DNA of 64,000 bases from positions 310,001-374,000 of the forward strand of contig CAVTYH010000003.1 of assembly GCA_963738835.1 (NCBI GenBank), written 5' to 3'. Made by a program: the position numbers and the translations under genes. The notes beneath the pieces are model-generated. The model was not told where the DNA came from. It saw only the letters and a program-made list of their open reading frames with translations, and searched no databases. This document shows positions 29,902 to 38,205 of this stretch, piece after piece (position 1 is the first letter of the stretch; each line of letters opens with the position of its first letter). This DNA is from CAVTYH01 sp963738835. Lineage in GTDB: Bacteria; Planctomycetota; Planctomycetia; Pirellulales; JADZDJ01.

Positions 29902-30342
29902 ATGAAGACCTCACTTGCGCTTATCGTAGCAGCGACATCGGTTTTTGTTTTCACACAAGCAGCCGATGCTCAATGTGGATGTGAGCAGACGGTGTCGTAT
30001 TACGCGCCGGTTTCGACGGCCTACTACGCTCCCGCCACTACGTACTACGCTCCCGCCACTACGTACTACGCTCCCGCCACTACGTACTACGCTCCGGCCG
30101 CTACGTACTACGCTCCAACCACTACGTACTACGCCCCGACCGTTGCCTACTACGCTCCGACCACTACCTACTATCCAACTTCCGCGTATTACGCCCCAAC
30201 CACGGCCTATTACGGGGGCAGTAGCTATTACAGCGGTGGCTATTACGGCAGCTACTATCGTGGCGGATTGTTCGGCACTGGCGTGGGCGGCTGGGCTGGT
30301 TTTCGTGGAATCGACCGAAGGTGGGATCGTCGCGGGTGGTAA
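29902..30342 (+). CDS. Secreted tyrosine-rich heptad-repeat protein
   Basis: 146 residues from MKTSLALIVAATSVFVF (GGGAGA upstream), signal peptide cut near ADAQC. The mature part begins with two cysteines (CGCEQ) and then repeats the heptapeptide YYAPxTT about eleven times, encoded by near-identical 21-base units (30000-30200), followed by YYGGSSYYSGGYYGSYYRGG and an Arg/Trp end. Such Tyr-Pro repeats suggest a structural, possibly cross-linked, envelope or matrix protein. No homologous enzyme domain. The two cysteines next to the signal peptide could allow dimerisation. Confidence 0.7.
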   Translation: MKTSLALIVAATSVFVFTQAADAQCGCEQTVSYYAPVSTAYYAPATTYYAPATTYYAPATTYYAPAATYYAPTTTYYAPTVAYYAPTTTYYPTSAYYAPTTAYYGGSSYYSGGYYGSYYRGGLFGTGVGGWAGFRGIDRRWDRRGW

Positions 30343-30572
30343 GCGGCGAGGATGTCGCCGCTAGCGGTCTTCGGAATCGAGCGAAGAGACATGCTCGCTT
30401 GGCGCTCGTAGTCTTTGCTACCAGAATCACTCTCCAGCATTTGCACGTGAGTCGAAGAACACCGCGCTGATTGCAAGCTGTAACGATCCGAGAATTTCGA
30501 GGATACCATAGGCCAGTACTACAGTTACGGCGGGTGTTCCAGCGAAGCTGCCGGTGGCAATGACCAAACCAA

Positions 30573-30614
30573 CTCCCCGACAGGATTCGAACCTGTAACT
30601 TCCGGCTCCGGAGG
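30573..30614 (-). other. 3' fragment of a tRNA-Arg(CCG) gene, candidate attachment site
   Basis: Read on the minus strand the piece contains the anticodon loop CTCCGGA (anticodon CCG at 30611-30609), the 3' anticodon strand GCCGG, and a perfect T arm ACAGG-TTCGAAT-CCTGT followed by the acceptor strand CGGGGAG. The 5' half of a tRNA (acceptor, D arm) is absent upstream. Such 3' remnants arise where elements integrate into tRNA genes. The orientation puts element DNA on the right side (above 30614). Confidence 0.7.
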
Positions 30615-30813
30615 TCACGTCGGTTGCGGGCCGAGAAGCAGTCAAATGAGTTGCGTATCTCCTTGTGCCAACTGCAACTAACGGCGATCCATCGAGCACC
30701 AATCCACTCGCTAACGATGTCCACAATTTAGTAAGCGCGCCAGCAACCACATCTTGACGATCAGTGCTAGCTTGTGGATTTCGCCGAAATTGAAATCCTT
30801 GGGAGCACGAATC

Positions 30814-31176
30814 ATGGCGGGTCACCAGCGGGATCCGAAGCGGGAACGGTTTTGGCGGAAAGTGCTAGCGCGGCGGACGCGTAGTGGATTGACGGTCCAA
30901 GAGTTCTGCGCCCAAGAAGGCTTGGTGGCGACAACCTTCCAACATTGGCGGCGGGAGATTGCCCGCCGCGATGCCCCACGACCTGCAGCGCTCTCGAAGC
31001 AACGGCGTCGGACACTGGCTCCGGCATTCGTTCCGGTTAAGCTGGCCCAAGACGGATCCGGGGCCATGTATCCGGCCGAGGTATTGTTGCCCACTGGCGT
31101 CACGTTGCGCTTGGCAGCAAGCATCGACCGGACCCTGCTCTCTACCTTGCTTGCAGCGCTGGGCGAATCATGTTAA
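30814..31176 (+). CDS. tnpA: IS66 accessory protein TnpA
   Basis: 120 residues; MAGHQRDPKRERFWRKVLA, then SGLTVQEFCAQEGLVATTFQHWRREI is the helix-turn-helix of IS66 OrfA-type proteins. The C-terminal part (YPAEVLLPTGVTLRLAASID) is the usual end. Required with TnpB for IS66 transposition in studied elements. Overlaps tnpB by seven bases. Confidence 0.85.
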   Translation: MAGHQRDPKRERFWRKVLARRTRSGLTVQEFCAQEGLVATTFQHWRREIARRDAPRPAALSKQRRRTLAPAFVPVKLAQDGSGAMYPAEVLLPTGVTLRLAASIDRTLLSTLLAALGESC

Positions 31177-31523
31177 GCCTCGCCCTGCCGGTAGAGATTT
31201 ATCTGTGTACGCAACCAACTGACCTACGGCGTGGCTTTGATCGGCTGGCGCAGGCAGCTCTGGAACATGCGGGACGTGAAGTCACCACCGGTGGCCTGTA
31301 CATGTTCATCAATCGCCGTCGTGATCGTGTGAAGCTGCTGTATTGGGACGGAGATGGATTGTGCCAATGGTACAAACGACTGGAAGCTGGCCGATTTCAG
31401 CTACCAGCAGTACCACCGGAGTCGAGTAGCGTGGCGCTGTCTGCGACGCAATTGTCGCTGATCCTGAGCGGAGTCGATCTGCGCAGCGTGCGACAACGGA
31501 AGCGCTATCGACAGCCAGCTTGA
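31170..31523 (+). CDS. tnpB: IS66 accessory protein TnpB
   Basis: 117 residues with the family blocks VEIYLCTQPTDLRRGFDRLA, GGLYMFINRRRDRVKLLYWD and GLCQWYKRLEAGRFQLP. Length and frame are intact in this copy, unlike copy 2. It overlaps tnpA upstream and tnpC downstream, suggesting coupled translation. Confidence 0.9.
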   Translation: MLSLALPVEIYLCTQPTDLRRGFDRLAQAALEHAGREVTTGGLYMFINRRRDRVKLLYWDGDGLCQWYKRLEAGRFQLPAVPPESSSVALSATQLSLILSGVDLRSVRQRKRYRQPA

Positions 31524-33096
31524 ATCGAGTGCGAAACTTTTTTCACTGGAGCTGGTTTCAATACTGCATGAGCACGGACGCCGCTGCTTTGCCGAACGAT
31601 GTTGCCGCTTGTCATGCGCTAATCGCGCAGCAGTTCTCCACCATCGACGATTTGCAGCACAAGCTAACGCAACTGGAACATTATGTGGCCCAATTGGTGC
31701 GGGCTCGCTTTGGTCCCCGCAGTGAACGGCTCGATCCCAATCAATTGACGCTGTTTGTGGCGACTGCGATGGAAGTGCCCCCGTCGGCCCAGGGCGTAGT
31801 GGAAACCGCCGTTCAGGCTCACAGCCGGCGTGGCGGCGGACGGAACGAATTCCGGCCGAATTGCCACGCGATCGTATCGAGCATGACTTGGCTGAGCAGG
31901 AGAAGTTGTGTCCAGGATGCGGCCAACGCTGCCAGCGGATCGATTGCGAAACTAGCGAACAACTGGAGTTCATCCCGGCGCAGTTGAAAGTTTTGGAGCA
32001 TGTCCGTTGGAAGTATGCCTGTCGGAATTGCCAGGAACATGTGGCGATCGCCGAAGTGCCGGCCAAGCCGATCGGCAAAGGACTGCCCGGACCGGGCTTA
32101 TTGGCGCAGGTGGCAGTGGGCAAATTTAGCGATCATCTGCCCCTGTATCGGTTGGAAGACGTGTTCGCCCGCGGCGGCGTGGAATTGTCGCGCAGTACCC
32201 TCTGCCGCTGGGCACGCTGCACCGCCCAGTTACTGGAACCGCTGTACCAGTTAATGGTTCAGCATGTGCGTCGTTCTCATGTAATTCACACGGACGACAC
32301 GCCGGTGAGTGTGCTCGATCCAATGCTTCCCAGAACCCGCACCGGAAGATTTTGGGTTTACTGCGGCGACTCGCAGAATCCCTATTCGGTGTACGACTAC
32401 ACTGCCAGCCGCAAACGGGATGGACCAGCCAGTTTCTTAAAAGATTATCAAGGTTATCTGCAGGCGGATGCCTTTGCCGGTTACGACGGGATCTATGCGG
32501 CTGGCTCTGTTAAACAAGTGCTTTGTTGGGCTCATGCCAGGAGGAAGTTCTTCGAAGCGAAAGAAGCCCAGCCGCGCAAAGCGCATCCAGCGCTGGCGTT
32601 CATCGCGCGATTGTACGATGTGGAACGAGAAGCAAAATCGCTGTCAGCCGAAGCCCGCCAAAGCATACGCCAAGAGCGAGCAGTGCCTATACTTACCGAG
32701 TTCTACAACTGGCTGACGGCGTTGACCAGACGGATATTGCCCAAAAGTCCTATGGGTCAGGCGATCCACTATGTGCTTCCGCGGTGGGAAGGTTTGACAC
32801 GGTACTGCACGGATAGGGCACTCGCCATCGATAACAATCTCGCCGAACGCACACTACGACCGTGCGCTATTGGGCGGAAAAATTGGCTTTTTCTGGGCAA
32901 TGATCGAGGTGGGCGCACCGCGGCAGTGCTATTCAGCTTTACAGCCAGTTGCAAAGCGAATCTGGTGGAACCTTGGGCCTACTTGCGCGACCTGCTAGTC
33001 CAGTTGTCATCCGCCTCGCCGCCTGCGGCCGCCACGCTACTTCCCGATGATTGGCTAGATGCACACCCCGAAGCTCGCCGGCGCTGGTCGAGGTAG
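31520..33096 (+). CDS. tnpC: IS66 DDE transposase TnpC (1 frame break)
   Basis: The N-terminal coiled-coil part (HKLTQLEHYVAQLVRARFG) runs from about 31568; a base is missing near 31852 (GAATTCCGG here, GAATTGCCGG in copy 2), after which the zinc-finger region (CPGCGQ...CRNCQE) and the DDE domain continue to 33096: HTDDTPVSVLD, GDSQNPYSVYDY, YLQADAFAGYDG, VLCWAHARRKF, AIDNNLAERTLRPCAIGRKNW. The comparison with copy 2 shows exactly one missing G, so the element could be otherwise functional. Confidence 0.88.
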
Positions 33097-33260
33097 CAGG
33101 GCAATCGGATTCTGCGACGCCAAGAAGCTCCAACTTTGGCGTTTAATAACACTTTGAATTCAAGCAATGAGTTTTGAAACATTGAAGCCGAAAACATTCG
33201 CGCGAAATCGGTTACGACGACTCGTGCCGTTAAACCGACCCCGATCGGTTGCACGCAAGG

Positions 33261-33308
33261 TTGACATTCATAGGCACCGTGCTTATAGTTCATAGGCACG
33301 GTGCCTAT
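33261..33308 (+). promoter_or_regulatory. Promoter with two overlapping palindromic operators for the BlaI-like repressor
   Basis: TTGACA (33261-33266) and TATAGT (33284-33289) are 17 bases apart, a near-ideal sigma-70 promoter. Two palindromes overlap it: ATAGGCACCGTGCTTAT (33270-33286, imperfect) within the spacer and -10, and ATAGGCACGGTGCCTAT (33292-33308, perfect) at the start site. Their centres are 22 bases apart, two helical turns, which favours cooperative binding of dimers. The GTG start of the repressor follows at 33330, so autoregulation is expected. Confidence 0.82.
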
Positions 33309-33329
33309 ATTTATCTGAAGGGTTTCGTC

Positions 33330-33709
33330 GTGAGCAAGAAGCCGGTCGGGGTCACAGGTGCGGAACTGGCGGTGCTGAAGGTGCTCTGGGCGCGGGACCG
33401 CTCACGGCCAAGGCTATCACCCAGGCCGTTTATCCCGATGGCGCGGAGTCCGAGTTTGCCGCCGTGCATTCGTTCTTACAGCGGCTGGAACGCAAAGGAC
33501 TGGTAGCCCGCGACCGCAGTTCGTTTGTCCATATTTTCTCGCCGACAGCCTCGCAAGCGGACATCCTCGGGCAAGAGCTTGAAACGCTCGTCGAGCGTTT
33601 GGGGGGCGACTCGATCGCGCCTTTGATCATGCAACTGATTGATCAGAAGCGGCTCAGCAGGAAAGAGGCCGCGGAAATTCGCAAGCGGCTCGACGAGTAC
33701 TCGAAATGA
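33330..33709 (+). CDS. BlaI/MecI-family transcriptional repressor (1 frame break)
   Basis: A GTG start gives MSKKPVGVTGAELAVLKVLWAR; a break near 33395 leads into LTAKAITQAVYPD, FAAVHSFLQRLERKGLVARD and then IFSPTASQADILGQELETLVERL. This is the winged-helix plus dimerisation helix layout of BlaI repressors, which leave DNA when cleaved under control of a partner M56 (BlaR1-type) protease. The partner follows 13 bases downstream. About 126 residues, the normal family length. Confidence 0.87.
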
Positions 33710-33722
33710 CGCGAGACGCCTC

Positions 33723-34806
33723 ATGAACACTCTCTTTTTATTGGCTGCGCACAACACAGTTGTCGCGCTCGTTTTCGCGCTGGTCGTCTTCGGACTGACG
33801 CGCGTTTGGCGCAATCCGCCGGTCGCCCACGTGCTCTGGCTGCTGGTTCTTCTCAGGCTCGTGGCTCCGCCGGTCGTGCAAGTCGGCTGGACGGCGCTCT
33901 GGCTGCCCGAATCGACGCCCGCGCGAGACCAGATCATTGCGGACGTGACACGAGCTGAGAGGCAGGAGGCTGGAAGCCACCCTCGTTTCGTCGATCGGCC
34001 GACGGCTCGAACGGCCGCGCGGGCGTCCGCGGCGAGCGAGACGAAGCACGGCTTTGCCGCCGAGATCGGTCTCATCTGGAATCGAGGGCGGCCTGTCTTG
34101 TTCTGGTTCTGGTTCGGTGGTGCCGTCCTGTGCGCGCTGGTCGCCGCGATGCGAATTGTTCGTTTCGAGCGATACTTACGAGGCACGCTGCCGGCGTCCG
34201 AGCGCTTGCAACGACTCGCGATCGATACCGCACGCAAACTAGGCGTTGGGCGCGTGCCCGATCTGCGATATATGGATGGCACGGAGGTTCCTTTCGTGTG
34301 GTGTGCCGGCCGTCGCCCGACGATTGTTCTGCCCTTGCGGCTAGGCTGCCAGCTTGATGACCAGCAGCTCGGCCCTCATTCTGGCTCACGAGCTTGCCCA
34401 TTTGCGGCGACGCGACCACTGGGTGCGCGCCGTGGAGATGATCGTTTCGACCGTGTATTGGTGGAACCCGCTGGTCTGGGTGATTCGGCGGCAGATTCAC
34501 CAAGCCGAGGACCTTTGTTGCGACGCGTGGGTCCTCCGGGCATTTCCCGGGTGCGCGAAACGCTACGCCGAGGTCGTGCTAAGAGCTGCCGAGTCGCTGA
34601 ACCAGTCGCAGGTCGGCGCACGGCTGCTGCCGGCCAGTCCGTTGCTACGGTCCCGTTCTCTGAAAGCGAGGATTGAGATGATTCTTGAAAGCCGATTTAC
34701 ACCGTGGTTTCCAAGAGATCGTGTTCGTCATCGCCTTGCTCGCATTCCTGGTCTTGCCCTCTTTCGTCCAGATCTCAAAGACGGAAGCCTGGGCAGCCCC
34801 GAGTGA
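33723..34806 (+). CDS. M56-family (BlaR1/MecR1-type) membrane metallopeptidase (2 frame breaks)
   Basis: MNTLFLLAAHNTVVALVFALVVFGL, VAHVLWLLVLLRLVAPP and VLFWFWFGGAVLCALVAA are membrane helices; the cytosolic part has VPFVWCAGRRPTIVLP and, after a break near 34367, the zinc motif HELAHLRRRDH, YWWNPLVWVIRRQI and CCDAWVL. A second break near 34690 separates the last helix (IVFVIALLAFLVLPSFVQI). Paired with the BlaI-type gene it would sense an external signal and inactivate the repressor. No penicillin-binding sensor domain is visible, so the signal is unlikely to be a beta-lactam in the classical manner. Confidence 0.85.
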
Positions 34807-34860
34807 TCACGGGCGACGTCCCGGAAGCAGGCCACTCAGGCCACTTCTGAGTTTCCCTGC

Positions 34861-35384
34861 GTGGTCCAATTCGAGCAGGGCGCGACCCGCTTCTTGAAGG
34901 GCGACAAGATCACCATCGTCGAAGTCCGAGGCACCGCCGACAAGTTTACCCCGGGCAATATTTACTGGATCAAGGGAACGTACACTCTGGCCTCACACGA
35001 CCGCGCCACGTTGGCTGCCTTCTCACGGCGAAGGACGGCAGCCAGCGGTAAGGGTCCTACCTGAAAGTCCAGGCGACGGTCGTCAATCAGGGAGAGGGTA
35101 CGTTCAAGCTGTTCCTGCCGATGTCCTACCTCGGTTGGCCGCATGTCACTTTTTACCCGGCCGAGGGCGGAGCAGATTTCGGCGGCAACTATTTTGGAAC
35201 GGGCGATTCCGTCCTGAAGCAGTGGTGGGGGTCAAAAGAAACAGATCGAAAAAGGACACGTGCGCCGCAGGATCAAGTAACATGGAGAATGCGAACGGTC
35301 GTCAGACGAAGCAAGTTCCGTCCCGCCCGGGAGATGTCGAAGTCGGTAAGGATCAGTCAGCACCTTTGCTCTCGGACAAGCTAA
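34861..35384 (+). CDS. Planctomycete-type hypothetical domain, possibly the C-terminal extension of the M56 protein (1 frame break)
   Basis: VVQFEQGATRFLKGDKITIVEVRG, TPGNIYWIKGTYTLASHDRA, a break near 35035, then MSYLGWPHVTFYPAEGG and FGGNYFGTGDSVLKQWWGSKE. I recall this domain from planctomycete proteins, sometimes following M56 peptidases; this is memory. In-frame codons upstream (ATSEFPCVV) lie right after the M56 stop, so one fused gene interrupted by errors is plausible. Beta-rich and probably extracytoplasmic. Confidence 0.6.
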
Positions 35385-35893
35385 TGGAACAAATAACACA
35401 ACAGCGGGCGAAAACCTGGCAAATACAATTACACTTGGACATGCCCAGCCTGGAGCCGGGAGCCGTGCAATATGCAGTCCTCGACAAAGATCCGGTTCCT
35501 GGGTACATAGCCCAAATCAAACTGCTACGGAAGTTCCATAACCAGCAGCTTGAGCAGGCGGACACCAAGACCATGGAAAGACCTGGTGGCGTGGCGCAGA
35601 TGAAGACGGATTGGGATAACGGCTTTAAGGATGTAACCGGCGAAAATCTGTATTTATTGACAAAAAAGGGGACGGAACTGTCGTCTAATGGGCCTGTCGG
35701 ACAAAAGTGGGTCGTTACCAGGACGGTCGACATCGAGGGACGACCGGTCTGTTGGAGTATTCCGACCGAGGTGAAGACTGGCGAAAAGAACGACCTTACC
35801 TTCGATAAGAGCAATACCTTCGACCTGCAAACCCTATACGACAAGGTGATGAAAGAGCCGTCTGGCCTTGGCGAGGGGGAAGAACCCAAATAG
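35282..35893 (+). CDS. Hypothetical protein
   Basis: 203 residues from MENANGRQTKQVPSRP. It contains WQIQLHLDMPSLEPGAVQYAVLD, GVAQMKTDWDNGFKDV, ENLYLLTKKGTEL and GRPVCWSIPTEVKTGEKNDLTFDKSN. No signal peptide or known domain. It starts inside the end of the preceding reading, in another frame, 612 bases long and intact. Function unknown; it may be part of the same transcription unit as the BlaI-M56 pair. Confidence 0.5.
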   Translation: MENANGRQTKQVPSRPGDVEVGKDQSAPLLSDKLMEQITQQRAKTWQIQLHLDMPSLEPGAVQYAVLDKDPVPGYIAQIKLLRKFHNQQLEQADTKTMERPGGVAQMKTDWDNGFKDVTGENLYLLTKKGTELSSNGPVGQKWVVTRTVDIEGRPVCWSIPTEVKTGEKNDLTFDKSNTFDLQTLYDKVMKEPSGLGEGEEPK

Positions 35894-36691
35894 TTGCTTC
35901 GGTCTTGGTGAAGAATGCGGAACGCGTAGAATCATTCGCTACGGGCGCCGGTCCAATGCGAAGCCCGAAATCATTCTACCTGAAACGACGTGGGCCAGTA
36001 TCATAGGCAGTGCAAAAAAAAGTTCAATCGCCGGCCGATTGTCTCCAAGTATCCGCGATCGGACTCATTGGCATCTCCTATCTCGTCTGGCAATCGCTGA
36101 GAGGTCGTGCAATCCCGCCAGCCAACATAAGTCCGGGAAATATGAAATCATATTTGGAATCGTAAACTCGTCAGCGCGTTGGAACCGCCGTCAACCCACC
36201 GATCTAGAATTGGTGCCGGAATCCCTCAAAACCACCTGCTCGCAGAAGAAGTTGCGGCCCTGTGTTTTGTGAAACGGTTACACAATTTACACGCTTTTGC
36301 ATCGTTTGCAACCGATTCTCTGACACAACTCTGACACTGTCGAATCTGCGTCGACGTGTCGAACCGAAGCGCACTAGGTTGCTGCAGGAATGGCCGTGCC
36401 ATGAGCCGAACGGAGCGGCAACTAGCTCGCTTTGGACGAGTTCTCGGCACTTTGATTGCCGAGATGAGTTCTCAGACGTTCGTGTCCGAAGATTTTTGGC
36501 CGCAGAGCTCTTGTCAAATACCCAAGGTTTTCCGGGACCGAAGTCCAAATCCGCTCGCCCCGACAAGTCTTCAAATTGATATTGCTCGAATTGCTATGCG
36601 CGGTTTGAATAGCCGCCGCTTGAGCCCCAGCTGACGCATCGACCGCGGATCGGCTGCACAATCCCATACTCTTTGAAAGGGTGAACTCGCG
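35894..36691. other. Intergenic region without recognisable gene
   Basis: Nearly 800 bases with only short unsupported frames. No repeat or RNA was recognised. The base composition is more AT-rich than around it. Confidence 0.4.
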
Positions 36692-37197
36692 ATGAGCATT
36701 CGATTTTCACGCTTGGCAATAGGTATCTTAGTTGTCGCAGTAATGGCCCTGATGTCGGGCCGCTGCTGGGCGATCTTCTACGGCCTTGGCCCCTCCAAAG
36801 ACGAGTGGGGCGGAAGTACGACGTGGCGGTTACGCAGGCTGATAAGGACAACCTGAACGTCGTGTTTACATTGGCCGACGAAGGAAGACTGAAGCCCTTC
36901 TATAAACTCGAGCTGATTTCCATGAGCAAGTCCGCAGACAATCAGGGTAGCCGTATGTATGACATGCGGTCGCCATTCGAGCTCAAAACGACCGCCGAAG
37001 GACTGGCACTGGTCAGGTGCAGATACGCAAGGAATTTACAGACCGCCATGATTCGGATCCTCACCCTCACCGTCGACGGCCAGCGACAAACGAGAGGTGC
37101 TGCGTACTACGACATTCCGCTCAATAGGTATTTGAAAAAAGCCCCGGCGGCAGGTTCGCCCTTGGCGTCGCCGCCAGCATCGAAATCCAGAAATTAA
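36692..37197 (+). CDS. Small secreted hypothetical protein (1 frame break)
   Basis: MSIRFSRLAIGILVVAVMAL is a signal peptide, continuing SGRCWAIFYGLGPSKDEWG; a one-base break near 36812 leads to KYDVAVTQADKDNLNVVFTLAD, LKPFYKLELISMSK and MIRILTLTVDGQRQTRG, ending in a Pro/Ala-rich tail. About 168 residues. Family not recognised; exported and possibly beta-rich. Confidence 0.6.
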
Positions 37198-37681
37198 ATG
37201 AACGGCGCACGTTCTACCCGCGCATGTTGCCGCCCTAAACGGCCAGCACGACATGCCGCACTAAATCGCCGCCAGACCGGCGCTCGAGCACATTCTTAGC
37301 TGACCCATGCCCGGGCTCGGTTAGCGTGTTCCACAGCACACCGGGGACGGTCAACTCGGCCCGCAAGGGCCGGCCGGCGTTGTCGAAGGCCACGTGCACC
37401 GGCCCCGACTGGGCCGGCAGGCCCAAGCTGCGAAGTGAATCTCGATGTTCCCGTGCAGCCGTTTGGGCATGTCCTGCGTCGCAGTTAGTCGCCGTGTCCG
37501 TTGGGCATCTCATTGTACGGCAGCCGCTGCGTAAAGTGGTCGGTCCGACACACCGACGCCATCTCGCGGCATGCGAAAGCCTATTCGGAAAGGTGGTCGT
37601 GGGGACCGTTGGCCATCCGAGGTGCCGAGAAGCAATCGGTCGTGACACGTCTCGTAATACGACCGATTCTAATCCGAGCGA
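37198..37681. other. Region with only doubtful coding on the minus strand
   Basis: The minus-strand frame at 37235-37450 reads PVHVAFDNAGRPLRAELTVP and NVLERRSGGDLVRHVVLAV, which looks protein-like, but upstream residues do not. It could be the C-terminal remnant of a lost gene. Not enough to call one. Confidence 0.3.
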
Positions 37682-37795
37682 CGATTCTCATGAACGTGTA
37701 CGTTTGACGGCACGACTACAGCGTGCCGGAAGTCGTCCGTTTTCTCAGAATGGAGTTCTGAGCAGATTTCTCCAGTCGGATGCGCCATCAAACGA
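37682..37795 (+). repeat. Dispersed repeat B, copy 1
   Basis: This stretch aligns over about 115 bases with 61057-61172: shared blocks include CGATTCTC, TACGTTTGACG, GCGTGCCG, TTTTCT, AATGG, TGAGCAG, CGGAT and CAAACG. It contains a GGCACG/CGTGCC hairpin near 37709-37727. No ORF; it could be a small non-autonomous element or an IS end. Confidence 0.65.
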
Positions 37796-38205
37796 ACATC
37801 ACCGGCCGGAATCAGCTTCATTGTCCTGCGGGTTAGGCGGCTGTCAAACTCACGCTTCAGTTTCTGGGGAGAAAGTCGTTCGGGTGGGAAGTACTAGAGT
37901 TACAATTGGGAGTGGGGCACACGGGTGCAGGTCGGTCGAGAACGTCTCAGCCAAGGGGAGCGTCGACAAGACCGAAAACTTGCCGCCCTGAGAGACCCAA
38001 AGCCCCGCCGAGTGACTCGACGAATTCGGGCTCAATTCCGATCCCTTGCGTTGCTCGGATGAACAGGATGGACAGGTTGGGCGGCAAGGCGTCTGACGTC
38101 TGAGGTTTGCTATAATGTCGCCATGTGGATCGCTTGGTCCCTTTGTTTCCCCGACAGCAAAGTCTCTCTTTGTTTTCCCAGTGCGAACTGGATTTGGACG
38201 GTCTC
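37796..38205. other. Intergenic region upstream of the histidine kinase
   Basis: No gene, promoter or repeat was recognised in these 410 bases on either strand. Confidence 0.35.

Larger units (their letters stand above)
30731..33215 (+). mobile_element. IS66-family insertion sequence, copy 1
   Basis: The left end GTAAGCGCGCCAGCAACC (30731) has the IS66-type GTAAGCG start and is shared with copy 2 at 44279. The right end is less certain: the complement GTAAC...CG at about 33215 is the best match, but homology with the other copies continues about 20 bases outward. Three genes tnpA, tnpB, tnpC lie in the usual order with overlaps. No 8-base target duplication was found with these boundaries. 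Confidence 0.8.

Noticed and set aside
30000..30200. CRISPR array at the 21-base repeats
   Set aside because: The units are contiguous without spacers and lie in frame within a protein-coding gene.
30541..30660. Complete tRNA gene at 30.6 kb
   Set aside because: The T arm and anticodon loop are clear, but upstream sequence offers no D arm and no acceptor strand complementary to CGGGGAG, so it is a 3' fragment only.
33723..34806. Beta-lactam resistance regulator
   Set aside because: The BlaI-M56 pair lacks a penicillin-binding sensor domain and no beta-lactamase gene is nearby; planctomycetes carry many such pairs of unknown signal.
36204..36566. 120-residue minus-strand open frame
   Set aside because: No start signal, no recognisable domain, and unsupported by neighbours; left as intergenic.
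37235..37648. 137-residue minus-strand open frame
   Set aside because: Only its C-terminal half looks protein-like; the N-terminal half is low-quality, so at best it is a remnant of a lost gene.
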